Shown: one piece after another, positions 35,073 through 43,878 of the stretch | Layout of the letters: every line of letters begins with the position of its first letter | Numbering within the stretch: the stretch's first letter is position 1 | NCBI GenBank assembly: GCA_903875575.1 | Contig: CAIQWJ010000093.1 | Span: 23,056 to 87,055 of the forward strand | Origin: an uncultured Acidobacteriia bacterium | GTDB taxonomy: Bacteria > Acidobacteriota > Terriglobia > Bryobacterales > Bryobacteraceae | DNA length: 64,000 nt | Reading direction: 5' to 3' | Translations under genes and position numbers: made by a program | The notes under the pieces: model-generated | The model's database searches: none | The model's input: only the letters and a program-made list of their open reading frames with translations | What the model was told of the DNA's origin: nothing

Positions 35073-35779
35073 TCCGAATCGCAGTCGCTGCAATTTTCGC
35101 CGTGTCCAGCGTGGCGGCACAACCGGCCTTCGAAGCGGTTTCCGTCAGACCAAGCGTCTCTCCGGGCACTAGGGAACAGATCGATCCCGGACGGCTCGTG
35201 ATGACCGGGCTAACATTGAGGGCGCTCATTCTGGAAGCCTACGGCGTGCAGGGATTTCAGACTGCCGGAGGCCCTGGTTGGGTCGATTCGGATCGATTCG
35301 ACGTCCAGGCCGTCACGGCCGGCTCGAACAGTCGGGAGCAGCTTCTCGAAATGCTTCAGGCAGTTTTGGCGGATCGGTTCGGGCTGGTTCTCCACCGGGA
35401 GACGAGAGCACTCAGCGGATATTCGTTGACGGCCGATAAGGGTGGGACGAAACTGCAGGCATCGAAGGAGGCCGAGACCCAGATCGGCCTGCGGCCGTTG
35501 GTAAAGGACGAAGGGCGATCCATCCGAGTCATTCTCAAAAAGGCTTCGATGGCGTCTTTGGCCAGGTACATATCACAGCGGATGGACTGTCCAGTGGTCG
35601 ACGGGACCGGGCTTGCGGGGTTCTTCGACTTCCAACAGGATCTGACATTGGACACGGTCTTCGACCTGCCCACGGTCTTTGTAGAGATCCTACCGTCGCT
35701 GGGACTGAAGCTACAGCCCGCGAAGGTGCCCACGGAAATCCTTGTAATCGACCACGCCGCGAAACCATCGGGGAACTGA
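35069..35779 (+). CDS. TIGR03435 family secreted protein (second copy)
   Basis: A 236-residue secreted protein of the acidobacterial TIGR03435 family. The signal peptide is residues 1-18 (IAVAAIFAVSSVAA), then PAFEAVSVRPS opens the mature protein. LVMTGLTLRALILEAYGVQGF and FGLVLHRETRALSGYSL are family blocks, and the end is GLKLQPAKVPTEILVIDHA. It starts with GTG at 35069. Unlike the copy at 22556 it is not beside blaI or M56 genes. Function unknown. Confidence 0.87.
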   Translation: MIRIAVAAIFAVSSVAAQPAFEAVSVRPSVSPGTREQIDPGRLVMTGLTLRALILEAYGVQGFQTAGGPGWVDSDRFDVQAVTAGSNSREQLLEMLQAVLADRFGLVLHRETRALSGYSLTADKGGTKLQASKEAETQIGLRPLVKDEGRSIRVILKKASMASLARYISQRMDCPVVDGTGLAGFFDFQQDLTLDTVFDLPTVFVEILPSLGLKLQPAKVPTEILVIDHAAKPSGN

Positions 35780-36138
35780 ATCTGTCTGTTCGTCAGCGGG
35801 TTCACTTGGGCGTGTCACGCACAAACCGCCGAAGCGGGCGGGTACCACCTCCGAGCGGATCGTCGGCAACCCGTACAGTGATCGAAGAAGCGCGGATCAG
35901 CCACCAAATCCCCGAGTCGCGCGTGATCCGGCCGGAGCACGCACTTGTACGAGACTTCTCGCTCATGTGGATTGGTTTCGGTTTGCCGACAATCCCGACA
36001 GAATCCACGCCTCCGTGGAACGCGGCGCGCGGCGGGAGGGGCAAGTCCGCGCGGGGAGTTTAGTCCGGAGACAAAATAGGCGCTTCAAAACAAGCCAATC
36101 CCAGTATCGGTCGAGAGCCGATGCGCGAATCGACCCTC
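35780..36138. other. Intergenic stretch with no supported gene
   Basis: This 359-base stretch lies between the TIGR03435 gene and the TonB-type gene. Short frames exist on both strands (85 residues at 35806-36063 plus, 80 residues at 35802-36044 minus) but neither has a ribosome site, a family-like pattern or a sensible N-terminus. It could be a decayed gene fragment. I see no repeat, dyad or RNA structure of note. Confidence 0.5.
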
Positions 36139-37143
36139 TCAGGGAAGCCGGAAATTAACCGCAACCACGATTGGACCAACAGGCACTGGCATGCCGCCAC
36201 TCATCCCCGGCTCAAAGTGCCATTGCCGGACTGCCTGAATCGCTCTCTCGTCCAGACCATGCCCGACCGCGCGTACGATTTTCAGGTCGTTCGGCGTACC
36301 ATCCGGCGCTACAACGACCGACACCAGAACAAGGCCTTCCACCCGGTCATCTTCAGCTTCCTTTGTGTAAGCGGGCTCGACCTTCGAAGCCACCCTGGGG
36401 TACGAGACTCCAGCACCGATCCGGTAAACTCCTGCAACTGAGACAGGCGATTCTCTCCCGAGTTGCGGCCCTTCGTCCTCCATTGTTCCGGTCGGAACCG
36501 AAAATGCGAACAGTGCTGCCGAATACCGCGGATTCAGATCGATTACGGTGAACACAAGCTTGTCGACGGTGTGAAGATCGTTCCCGCCACCTGTCGTCTC
36601 GGATACATATCGGAGGATCAGATTTCTCTCTGGCTCGATACACAATGTGTTCACGGCGTGCCAAGTAACGCCGTGATCCCTCGCCAAGGTCCAATCACCG
36701 CGAATCAGTTCGCAATTGTGAATCCCATCGGCAAGCTGCACCTGGTCACGACCGATTAGTGTTGCCGCAGTCGGATTATCCTCCACGTGTATCAAGTCAG
36801 CCAGGCTCATGGTACAGCCGCCCTGCCTCTGGCCCCTGTAAAACCCACTACCCCCTGTGTACAGTGTCTCGGCACCATCACACGTATTCTGCGATTGGTC
36901 ACCGCCACTATTCTCCCGGTGCGTTCGTAAAGGGCTCTCGGCCGCGGCGCGGAAATAAATTGGCTGGTCCTTGATGTTCATTCCGGCGCCAGTCATTTCG
37001 CCAACCGTCGTACCCTCAGCCCGGAACGTTGTCGTTGTTCGCGCAGCGGCTATCGCCTGCTTCAACAAATCCAGTGCATGGTCATCGGCTTGGGCACATA
37101 GCAGCGGGGCGCAGATAAACATTGCCACCGGAAAGCCTTTCAT
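36139..37143 (-). CDS. Secreted protein with C-terminal TonB-like domain
   Basis: A 334-residue protein. The signal peptide spans residues 1-18 (FPVAMFICAPLLCAQ). The middle is an unassigned beta-rich region with three or four Cys. The C-terminal 90 residues are a TonB/TolA C-terminal domain: YPRVASKVEPAYTKEA, then VEGLVLVSVVVAPDGTPNDL and AVRQWHFEPG. There is no N-terminal membrane anchor or Pro-rich linker, so it is not a normal energy transducer. It may bind a TonB-box or act as an envelope protein. ATG 37143 is used; the frame also has an upstream TTG at 37149. Confidence 0.82.
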   Translation of the reverse strand: MKGFPVAMFICAPLLCAQADDHALDLLKQAIAAARTTTTFRAEGTTVGEMTGAGMNIKDQPIYFRAAAESPLRTHRENSGGDQSQNTCDGAETLYTGGSGFYRGQRQGGCTMSLADLIHVEDNPTAATLIGRDQVQLADGIHNCELIRGDWTLARDHGVTWHAVNTLCIEPERNLILRYVSETTGGGNDLHTVDKLVFTVIDLNPRYSAALFAFSVPTGTMEDEGPQLGRESPVSVAGVYRIGAGVSYPRVASKVEPAYTKEAEDDRVEGLVLVSVVVAPDGTPNDLKIVRAVGHGLDERAIQAVRQWHFEPGMSGGMPVPVGPIVVAVNFRLP

Positions 37144-37594
37144 GTGCAAATGTTAACAGTTCGAATGTCTCGCGCGCCAAGTCGTTGTGTATCCGATTGT
37201 GGCGTGGCTGGCCAGAGCAGGTCGGTGACCGGTCGTTACGCGGACCAGTCCAGCGAGAGTTGTTCGGGCGGACCGGCGTCGCGCACACTAATTCTTGTGT
37301 TATCGGTTGATTCTGAACGCTTTTCCCTCGATAGTTCTGGATCACCGCGGTCCGGAAGTTGGCAGTTGCCATCAATTTGCCGGGAAACCCGCTAGCGTCG
37401 AAGTGTCACGCAGTTGCGTCCGAATCGCGTACCCCGTGTGATGCGAACAGGGCCTGATTCCGCTTGATCATCTGCCTTGAAGACAGGGCCAGGGAATTGA
37501 CGGCTTGCAGCAGCACGGCTAGACAATCCGAATCTGCGCACCCGCGTCACACCCCCTGTAAGCTTCCTCCGGTGCCACCTGCTACGATGCCCCT
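37144..37594. other. 450-base intergenic region with promoter-like module at its right end
   Basis: No supported coding frame. The right end (37532-37597) contains TCTGCG, then GTCACACCC, then TGCTACGAT six bases before the GTG of the methyltransferase gene. Almost the same series occurs at 34903-34966. The left part should hold the promoter of the TonB-type gene but shows no clear box. Confidence 0.5.
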
Positions 37595-38611
37595 GTGCCA
37601 AGGCTCCAGCACCCACCACGCGTGGATTTCTCCCCCGCCCGCTTCGCCGAATCTCTCGGTGCAGCTTGGCGGCGTCGTGCGCCACTCTTCGAAAACACCG
37701 AAGTGACCGCGTATCGAGTGCTCGATGGCCCCGGCGACGGCATGCCCGGCATCTATCTCGATCGCTATGGACCTGCCGCGGTGATGAACGTCTATGAAGA
37801 CGCGCGCCTGTCGCCGACGTCGATCACCACTGCTGCGCAGTTAACCCTTGAAATGCTGGCACCGTCGGGCGTTGAGGCAGTCTACGTCAAACCGTTCGCA
37901 CGCGACCGAAGCAGACTCGGCGGACATTCGCCGGATGAGTCAAAAGCGGCCACGCCTCGCGCCGGCCGCACACAACCGGAATCCCTCACGGTGCAGGAGT
38001 ACGGAGCGCACTTCGAAGTGCGTCTTTACGACGGGCACTCCACCGGTCTGTTCCTCGACCACCGGGAGCACCGTCGCTCGCTTTCACAGCGCAAGCTCCA
38101 GCGCGTCCTCAATCTCTTCGCCTATACCTGCGCCTTCGCCATGCCGCTGGCCGCGGCGGGTGCGTGCGTGACGAACGTGGACGTCTCAGCCCGCTACCTG
38201 GAGTGGGGGAGACGTAATCTGGCGCTCAACGGTTTGGAGCCGTCTGCCGCCCGGTTCTTCCGCATGGATGCGTTCAAATACCTGGCCTACGCCGCCAAAC
38301 ATCCTGAGGAGAGGTTCGATCTCGTCATTCTCGATCCACCCACTTTCGCGGCGGGCGATAGCCGCAGGGGAGTGAAGGCGTGGAAGGCGCTGGAGGATTA
38401 CCCGGCGCTGGTGCAGGCGGCGGTCCGCGTGCTGGCGCCCAGAGGCTCGGTGTTTGCCGCCTCGAACACGCGGGAACTGGCCAACGCGGGCGCGCTCGCC
38501 CGGCTCATCACGAAGGCGATCGGCGCAACGCCCGCCTGGCAACCGCTCCCGCCCTGGCCCGTTGACGTCCGCGAGGCTGGCCGCGTGGCCGCCGTGCTCT
38601 TCACGCCTTGA
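37595..38611 (+). CDS. Class I rRNA methyltransferase of the RlmI/RlmK (m5C) type
   Basis: A 338-residue SAM-dependent methyltransferase. An N-terminal PUA-like part (ENTEVTAYRVLDGPGDGMPG, LYLDRYG-type) precedes the catalytic domain. The sequence has GLFLDHREHRR, SAM motif LNLFAYTCAFAMPLAAAGA with NVDVSARYLEWGRRN, and the DPPTFA motif at VILDPPTFAAGDSRRG. Substrate RNA is inferred from family. The GTG at 37595 lies six bases after TACGAT, suggesting a leaderless message. It overlaps the converging pseudouridine synthase gene by 11 bases. Confidence 0.85.
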   Translation: MPRLQHPPRVDFSPARFAESLGAAWRRRAPLFENTEVTAYRVLDGPGDGMPGIYLDRYGPAAVMNVYEDARLSPTSITTAAQLTLEMLAPSGVEAVYVKPFARDRSRLGGHSPDESKAATPRAGRTQPESLTVQEYGAHFEVRLYDGHSTGLFLDHREHRRSLSQRKLQRVLNLFAYTCAFAMPLAAAGACVTNVDVSARYLEWGRRNLALNGLEPSAARFFRMDAFKYLAYAAKHPEERFDLVILDPPTFAAGDSRRGVKAWKALEDYPALVQAAVRVLAPRGSVFAASNTRELANAGALARLITKAIGATPAWQPLPPWPVDVREAGRVAAVLFTP

Positions 38612-39404
38612 CGTTCGGGATCTGAAGCTGTTCCGGTGCGACCTCAGCGGAAATAGCGTGAACTTGAGCCTCTACCGCCTCGGACAAGGCAGGCGCCCAC
38701 TTCGCCCGGTCGGGATGCCATGGCGCCAGCCAGACGCGCCATTCGAGCGACGGAAATGTGCGTGCCGCCAGGATTGCATGCTCCAGATAAATCTCGTGCC
38801 CGGATGGGCCGCCATAGCGAATATCGCCCGAAAGAGGCGCTCCAAGGTGCGCCAGCATCACCCGAATCTGGTGGAGGCGTCCGGTGTGAAGCTGCACCAG
38901 GCAATGGCTCTCGCCGGGGGTATTTGGCACCGGAGTGACCAGCGTCACGTCCAGAAACGACGGCTTGCCGCCAGCCCGCACAACCCGCGCGGAAGCCCCG
39001 TCCACCTTGAGGTACGCTTTGTGAGCCCCCACGAGTTGGCCGGCCTTCGAACTCGGGAGCGCTACCTGCGCGACGTACCACTTGTGCCAGCGGCGCTCGG
39101 CAATCTCCTGCGAATAGTGGGCCGCGGCCTCAGCCGTGCGGGCCACCAGCATTAGCCCACAGGACGGCGCGTCCAGCCGGTGCACGAGCCGCAGACCGGT
39201 GAAGCCCTGTGCCGCAAGGCGTCGCACGAACGAGTCGGCCGCCGCATCGCGCGGGAGTTCGCTGGCCAGGCCGGCAGGCTTCAGCGCGACGATCTCATGC
39301 GGCGTGACGTGCAGGATACGGATCTGGCCGGAACGAGTATTGCGCTCGCGATTCAGAGGCTGCACTCGCGGGGATGCGCCCGCAGGGCGAAGAAAACGCG
39401 ACAT
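38601..39404 (-). CDS. RluA family pseudouridine synthase
   Basis: A 267-residue RNA-modifying enzyme that isomerises uridine in rRNA or tRNA. The catalytic Asp is in LRLVHRLDAPSCGLMLVAR, where Cys replaces the usual Ser of the TSG motif. The family motif GRLHQIRVMLAHLG and GDIRYGG follow. There is no N-terminal S4 domain. Target site not predictable. It converges with the rRNA methyltransferase gene. Confidence 0.88.
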   Translation of the reverse strand: MSRFLRPAGASPRVQPLNRERNTRSGQIRILHVTPHEIVALKPAGLASELPRDAAADSFVRRLAAQGFTGLRLVHRLDAPSCGLMLVARTAEAAAHYSQEIAERRWHKWYVAQVALPSSKAGQLVGAHKAYLKVDGASARVVRAGGKPSFLDVTLVTPVPNTPGESHCLVQLHTGRLHQIRVMLAHLGAPLSGDIRYGGPSGHEIYLEHAILAARTFPSLEWRVWLAPWHPDRAKWAPALSEAVEAQVHAISAEVAPEQLQIPNVKA

Positions 39405-39471
39405 TCAGTTCCTTTGGATTCTGCGAACATTGGCTCGCAATCCATTGTCGCTTAAAGAGGTTTGGAAGTGC

Positions 39472-40182
39472 TTAGCTGACACTGCGCAGCAACTCTTCGG
39501 CCCAGAGCGCGCCACGCGGATCGTCTTCATGCTTGAAGTAGACGTAAGCGTCGCGGCCCGCGTCCAGCAGCGTCCGCACCTGCGACGCAAGTTCTCCGCG
39601 CGCAGCGTCATCGTAATCGGCCTTGCGCAGCCGCGAGTAAACGAAATCTGCCGTGAACACCTTCGGAACTTCCAGCTTGTCCGATTCAGCCAGACACAGC
39701 GCGATGTTGCTCTTCGCCAGCCGTTCATAAACCGTGTCATTCAGCCATGACGCGTGCCGAAATTCGAAGGCGAAGCGGATGTCGTTCGGCAGCAGTGGCA
39801 GATACTCGTCCAGTCGGGGTAAGTCGTATTTGAAGGTCGGCGGAAACTGAAACAGCACGGGGCCCAGCCGTCGGGCAGCTCGCAGCGGTTCCAGCGTCTG
39901 CAGAAACAGTTCCGTGAACGTACCCGCATCCTTCATTTTCATGATGTGGGTCAGCCGCATGTGCGCCTTACAGGAGAAGGCGAACTCGCCGGAGGTTGCC
40001 TCCAGCCAGCCACCCAGCGTCTTCGCCGAGGGCAACTGCCGGAAGGTGTAGTTCACCTCCACACTGTTCAGCCGGGTTGCATAGTATTCCAGAAACTTCT
40101 TCGCGGGAACATCCTTCGGATAGAAGTCCGGTTTCCAGGCCGGGTAAGAGAAGCCGGAGGTACCGGCAAAGAGTCGCGCCAT
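39472..40182 (-). CDS. DUF72 domain protein
   Basis: A 236-residue DUF72 protein. RLFAGTSGFSYPAWKPDFYP opens it, and LNSVEVNYTFRQLPSAKTL, RLGPVLFQFPPTFKYD, FAFEFRHASWL and the late DAYVYFKHEDD are family blocks. The fold is a TIM barrel; the biochemical role is unknown. ATG 40182 is preferred over the GTG two codons earlier. It is divergent from the MFS gene. Confidence 0.88.
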   Translation of the reverse strand: MARLFAGTSGFSYPAWKPDFYPKDVPAKKFLEYYATRLNSVEVNYTFRQLPSAKTLGGWLEATSGEFAFSCKAHMRLTHIMKMKDAGTFTELFLQTLEPLRAARRLGPVLFQFPPTFKYDLPRLDEYLPLLPNDIRFAFEFRHASWLNDTVYERLAKSNIALCLAESDKLEVPKVFTADFVYSRLRKADYDDAARGELASQVRTLLDAGRDAYVYFKHEDDPRGALWAEELLRSVS

Positions 40183-40239
40183 TTCCACTTAGTTAAGCAC
40201 ACGGCGCGACCGGATACAATCGTCCGAAGTGAGATTCCA

Positions 40240-41442
40240 GTGAGCCAACAGACATCCCAGGCACCGTCCGACCAGAACGCGGCCGTCACCGCCAGTTTCC
40301 TCGGCTGGACGCTGGACGCTTTCGATTACTTCCTGGTCGTCTACGGCCTGACCGCAATCGCGAAGGATTTCCACCGCTCGGACAAGGAAATGGCGTTGTC
40401 GATTACGATCACGTTGGCATTCCGGCCGATTGGTGCCTTCCTGTTTGGCCTGCTGGCGGACCGCTATGGGCGGCGCACGCCACTCATGATCGACCTGATT
40501 TTTTACTCGATCATCGAAGTGGCCACGGCCTTTGCGCCAACCTACACATCTTTCCTGATTCTGCGCGCGTTGTTCGGTATTGGCATGGGCGGCGAGTGGG
40601 GCGTGGGCGCGTCGCTCGCAATGGAAAAGGTGCCGCCGCGTCTGCGCGGGCTGCTCTCCGGCCTGTTGCAGCAGGGTTACGCGCTGGGGAATCTTCTCGC
40701 CGCACTTTGTTACTTCTTCCTGTTCCAGAAGTGGGGCTGGCGGCCCATGTTCCTGCTGGGCGGCCTGCCCGCGCTGCTGGCGCTGTTTGTTCGCGTGAAA
40801 GTGAAAGAGTCGGAAGCCTGGGAGAAAACGAAATCGGCCGATTGGGGGCAGTTGTGGGCCGCTATCTTCTCCAACTGGAAGATCTTCCTCTACATTGCGC
40901 TGCTGATGACGTTCATGAATTTCAGTTCGCACGGCACGCAGGACATGTATCCGACCTTTCTCCAGCGATACCTTCACTTTGACGGGCAGAAGCGCACGAT
41001 GATTTCCGCTATTGCGTCGGTTGGGGCCATCGCTGGTGGAATATTCTTCGGCTGGATGTCGGATCGCATCGGCAGACGCCGGGCGATTGTGACCGCGCTT
41101 TGCCTGGCTGTGCTGGCGATTCCGCTCTGGGCGTTTTCGCCGACGACCGCGATGGTTGTGGCCGGCGCGTTCCTGATGCAATTCATGGTGCAGGGTGCAT
41201 GGGGCGTGATTCCGGCGCACTTATCGGAGTTGGCACCGGATTCGGTACGCGGCTTCCTGCCCGGCTTCGCCTATCAGTGCGGCGTGCTGATCTCGGGCTC
41301 GATCGTTTACCTGCAGGCGTTTCTGGCGGAGAGCATGTCTTACTCGTCCACCATGGCTGTGACGGGTGCGGTGGTGTTTATTGGCGGGGCCATTGTCACC
41401 GCCATGGGCAAAGAGAAGCACGGTCGCGAATTCGGCGGATAA
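40240..41442 (+). CDS. MFS transporter, sialate/lactate (SHS family)-like proton symporter
   Basis: A 400-residue major-facilitator protein with 12 membrane segments. SFLGWTLDAFDYFLVVYGL at the N-terminus, LLADRYGRRTPLM in the first loop and FGIGMGGEWGVGASLAMEKV are typical of the family that includes NanT and the Jen1-type lactate carriers. It probably imports a monocarboxylate or sugar acid with protons. The GTG at 40240 is preferred because family similarity starts there; a longer frame to 39946 overlaps the DUF72 gene on the other strand. The substrate is inferred only from family. Confidence 0.87.
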   Translation: MSQQTSQAPSDQNAAVTASFLGWTLDAFDYFLVVYGLTAIAKDFHRSDKEMALSITITLAFRPIGAFLFGLLADRYGRRTPLMIDLIFYSIIEVATAFAPTYTSFLILRALFGIGMGGEWGVGASLAMEKVPPRLRGLLSGLLQQGYALGNLLAALCYFFLFQKWGWRPMFLLGGLPALLALFVRVKVKESEAWEKTKSADWGQLWAAIFSNWKIFLYIALLMTFMNFSSHGTQDMYPTFLQRYLHFDGQKRTMISAIASVGAIAGGIFFGWMSDRIGRRRAIVTALCLAVLAIPLWAFSPTTAMVVAGAFLMQFMVQGAWGVIPAHLSELAPDSVRGFLPGFAYQCGVLISGSIVYLQAFLAESMSYSSTMAVTGAVVFIGGAIVTAMGKEKHGREFGG

Positions 41443-41450
41443 GGGTCGTG

Positions 41451-41502
41451 GTGATGCGATCTGCATCACTAATTGATGAGCTCCGCATCAACGCGGTATA
41501 AT
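41451..41502 (+). promoter_or_regulatory. Promoter and tandem operators of the vapBC module
   Basis: Two related dyads lie in front of vapB: GTGATGCGATCTGCATCAC (41451-41469) with perfect 7-bp arms, and TTGATGAGCTCCGCATCAA (41473-41491) with 6-bp arms. Their centres are 22 bp apart, two helical turns. The second starts with TTGATG, a -35 that is 18 bp from TATAAT at 41497-41502. The vapB ATG follows six bases later, so the message is probably leaderless. This fits autorepression by VapBC. Confidence 0.75.
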
Positions 41503-41508
41503 CTCCAT

Positions 41509-41760
41509 ATGCGAACAACTGTCAATCTCCCCGATCCCCTGCTTCGCAACGCAAAACGCGCCGCTTCGGCCCGCGGCCTGACGCTCAGCGCGTTTCTGGA
41601 AGATGCGGTGCGGATTCAATTGACACGTGAAGACACGAAGAGCGCTCCTCCTTTCAAGCTGCACACGGTACGGGGCAGACTGGTGCGTCCCGACATCAAT
41701 CTGGATCGGATCTCGGCGCTGATCGTGTCGGACGACGAATCGAAGTTCCTGACGAAATGA
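41509..41760 (+). CDS. vapB: VapB-type antitoxin, ribbon-helix-helix
   Basis: An 83-residue antitoxin. RTTVNLPDPLLRNAKRAA is the ribbon strand and first helix of a CopG/RHH DNA-binding domain and GLTLSAFLEDAVR is the second helix. The C-terminal half (RLVRPDINLDRISALIVSDD) should wrap the toxin. It precedes vapC by ten bases. It likely binds the two dyads at 41451-41491. The start is the ATG at 41509 rather than upstream in-frame codons that lie in the promoter. Confidence 0.9.
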   Translation: MRTTVNLPDPLLRNAKRAASARGLTLSAFLEDAVRIQLTREDTKSAPPFKLHTVRGRLVRPDINLDRISALIVSDDESKFLTK

Positions 41761-41770
41761 GACCTGAGCG

Positions 41771-42196
41771 ATGCTGATGCCCGACGTGAATATCCTGGTT
41801 TATGCCCACCGCCAGGAAACTCCAACGCATCGGCGCTATGCGGAGTGGCTGACCAGTCTGGCGGAGGGTCCTGCGCCGTTTGCGCTCTCGGAACTCGTCC
41901 TGCACGGCTTTGTGCGCGTGGTGACAAATCCCCGCATTTTTGACCCGCCATCCACGCCCGCCATGGCATTTCGATTCCTCGACGCCTTATTAGAACGCCC
42001 CGGCTGTTGCCTGATCCGCCCCGGCCCGAATCACCTGAATATCTTTCGCCGGATGTCTGAAGACGGAAGGCTACAGGGAGCCATCGTAGCCGATGCGGCT
42101 CATGCAGCCCTGGCAATTGAAAGTGGCTGCGAATGGGTCAGCGCGGATACCGATTTTGCCCGGTTTGCGCCGCAGTTGCGCTGGCAACATCTTTGA
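41771..42196 (+). CDS. vapC: VapC-type PIN domain toxin
   Basis: A 141-residue PIN-domain ribonuclease. The acidic residues expected are Asp in MPDVNILVYAH, Glu in FALSELVLHGFVRV, Asp in VADAAHAALAIE and Asp in WVSADTDFARF, so all four positions of the active site appear present. It cleaves RNA when not bound by VapB. ATG 41771 or 41777 can start it. Its end lies 17 bases before the converging cyclase gene. Confidence 0.9.
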   Translation: MLMPDVNILVYAHRQETPTHRRYAEWLTSLAEGPAPFALSELVLHGFVRVVTNPRIFDPPSTPAMAFRFLDALLERPGCCLIRPGPNHLNIFRRMSEDGRLQGAIVADAAHAALAIESGCEWVSADTDFARFAPQLRWQHL

Positions 42197-42213
42197 GGTG
42201 ACCCGGAGGCCGG

Positions 42214-43008
42214 TCACCCCACCAGCGCCGTAGGCCGAATCGGCGAACCCGTGCCGCCGCGAATCTTCAGCGGCGCGGCCACGAACAGGAAATCTTTCGC
42301 ACCCGAAGCCGCCAGTTCCTCCAGATTGAGACATTCCACAATGTGAATGCCGCTCTCCACCAGCAGGTGCACATGAACATTCATCTCCGGACTCGGGGTG
42401 AACTCGAAGGGCGCCGTATCACTGCCCACCGCAAATACCTTCCGCTCGCTGAGCCACCTGGCGCCTTCCAGCTTCGGCCCCGGGCTGTGAACTTCCGAAA
42501 TAAACTGTCTCGGGTCGTCCCAATAGCGGGCCCAGCCGGTACGAATCAGCACCACGTCGCCCGGTTCCACCGCGAGACCCGCAGTGGCCGCGTCCATGTG
42601 TTCCGGCGTCACCACGAAATCCTTCGGCAGAACTTCCAGACCGGTCACTTTCGGGATGTCGAGCAGAACGCCGCGACGGAAGATCGGCTCAATCGTATCC
42701 ACCGTATGGCGCTCCAGGCCTGCCGCGTAGGTTTGCACCTGAGCCACTTCCTCACCGCCAAACAGCTTTCCATTGCAGGTGAAATGGCAGAGTGCATCGA
42801 TATGCGTGCCCACGTGCGTGCCCAGCGCCACAGCCTCCGAAGCGGAACTGCCGCCGCCCGGGTTCACATAATCGCCGTGCTTCTTATTCAGGCCGTAAAG
42901 AAAAGGCGCATGCGCCGGATGGTGTGGAATACCGGTGTAGTAAGGCTGGGCAAGGTCGATTACACGGCAACCCCGAATGGCGTTTAGAAGATCTGTGACG
43001 GTGGACAC
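42214..43008 (-). CDS. Cyclase family protein (kynurenine formamidase-like)
   Basis: A 264-residue metal-dependent amidohydrolase of the cyclase family (PF04199). The metal motif is LGTHVGTHIDALCHF near residue 64. VIDLAQPYYTGIPHHPAH is the N-terminal block and GDVVLIRTGWARYW the middle one. Members open formyl-kynurenine, isatin or similar. No tryptophan-catabolism genes are beside it. It starts with GTG at 43008. Confidence 0.87.
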   Translation of the reverse strand: MSTVTDLLNAIRGCRVIDLAQPYYTGIPHHPAHAPFLYGLNKKHGDYVNPGGGSSASEAVALGTHVGTHIDALCHFTCNGKLFGGEEVAQVQTYAAGLERHTVDTIEPIFRRGVLLDIPKVTGLEVLPKDFVVTPEHMDAATAGLAVEPGDVVLIRTGWARYWDDPRQFISEVHSPGPKLEGARWLSERKVFAVGSDTAPFEFTPSPEMNVHVHLLVESGIHIVECLNLEELAASGAKDFLFVAAPLKIRGGTGSPIRPTALVG

Positions 43009-43098
43009 CAGTCCAGTTTATCCACGGTCGTTCGGGGTCACGGTGTCAGGGCCGCGGGCCCGGACCCTGGGTCGCGGGTTAACTTATATAGAGAGCCG

Positions 43099-43815
43099 AT
43101 GCCCCTCCCCGTCCAGGTTGAATACGAAGGCCAGCGCATCAAGATCCGCACCTTCAATAAGCCGCACTACCGCGTTTCCCATTGGCCCATCTGGATCTGG
43201 GTCTTTTTTCTTGCCCCGGGGCCACTCACTTTTGATCTGTTTGCTCACGGTTTCAGCCGGGGCAACTTCACGTGGCTGGTCTGCGTCCTGATCGGCACGG
43301 GAATCGCCGGCGTTCGCGGAAAACTCCCAGGCGTGGAACCCGCTCCGTACATTCTGCGCTTCACGGAAGACAGGCCCAACCCGCTTTACCGCAAAGTCTG
43401 CTACACGTTCGCCTGGGCCGACGTGGTCAGTTTTGCCACCCTGAATTTTACGGGACTGGCCTATGCGGCCTTCACGGGCGTTTGGCGAATGCGCCAGATC
43501 TACGATTACGGCTACTTCCCTCTTTACGGTACGGTGCTGCTGCTGGGAGCGCTTGGCATCCTGCCCAGAGTGCGACGCTCCACGAAGGGCGAAGGCACAG
43601 AGCGCCGCTACTTTTATGGTTCGGTCTGGGCGGTCACCTTCGCCCAAACGCTCGAACTCATCCTGTGGAAAGCTCTTCCGCCCGGCCGGACCGCCGACAT
43701 CGCCAAATTCTCCGCCTATGCCGTTGCACTCATCGTTGTGGGATTATGCGCCGTGATGGGCCGATTACCGCGCACCCGGCCCATCGTTCCGGGCGAATAC
43801 TTCACCGGCGACTGA
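43099..43815 (+). CDS. Hypothetical multi-pass membrane protein
   Basis: A 238-residue protein with about five hydrophobic stretches (near residues 30-48, 55-72, 105-130, 145-160 and 205-225). The N-terminal 28 residues are soluble and beta-like (PVQVEYEGQRIKIRTF). No family recognised. TATATAG at 43085-43091 may be a -10 element for it. Confidence 0.6.
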   Translation: MPLPVQVEYEGQRIKIRTFNKPHYRVSHWPIWIWVFFLAPGPLTFDLFAHGFSRGNFTWLVCVLIGTGIAGVRGKLPGVEPAPYILRFTEDRPNPLYRKVCYTFAWADVVSFATLNFTGLAYAAFTGVWRMRQIYDYGYFPLYGTVLLLGALGILPRVRRSTKGEGTERRYFYGSVWAVTFAQTLELILWKALPPGRTADIAKFSAYAVALIVVGLCAVMGRLPRTRPIVPGEYFTGD

Positions 43816-43878
43816 GTTAACTGCGCGATTTCACGCAGATGACTGCGCCACAGGGCTCAAAAAGCGGTACCCTGTGGT

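Noticed and set aside
35802..36063. Small opposing genes in the 35.8-36.1 kb gap
   Set aside because: Neither frame has a ribosome site, plausible N-terminus or recognisable motif.
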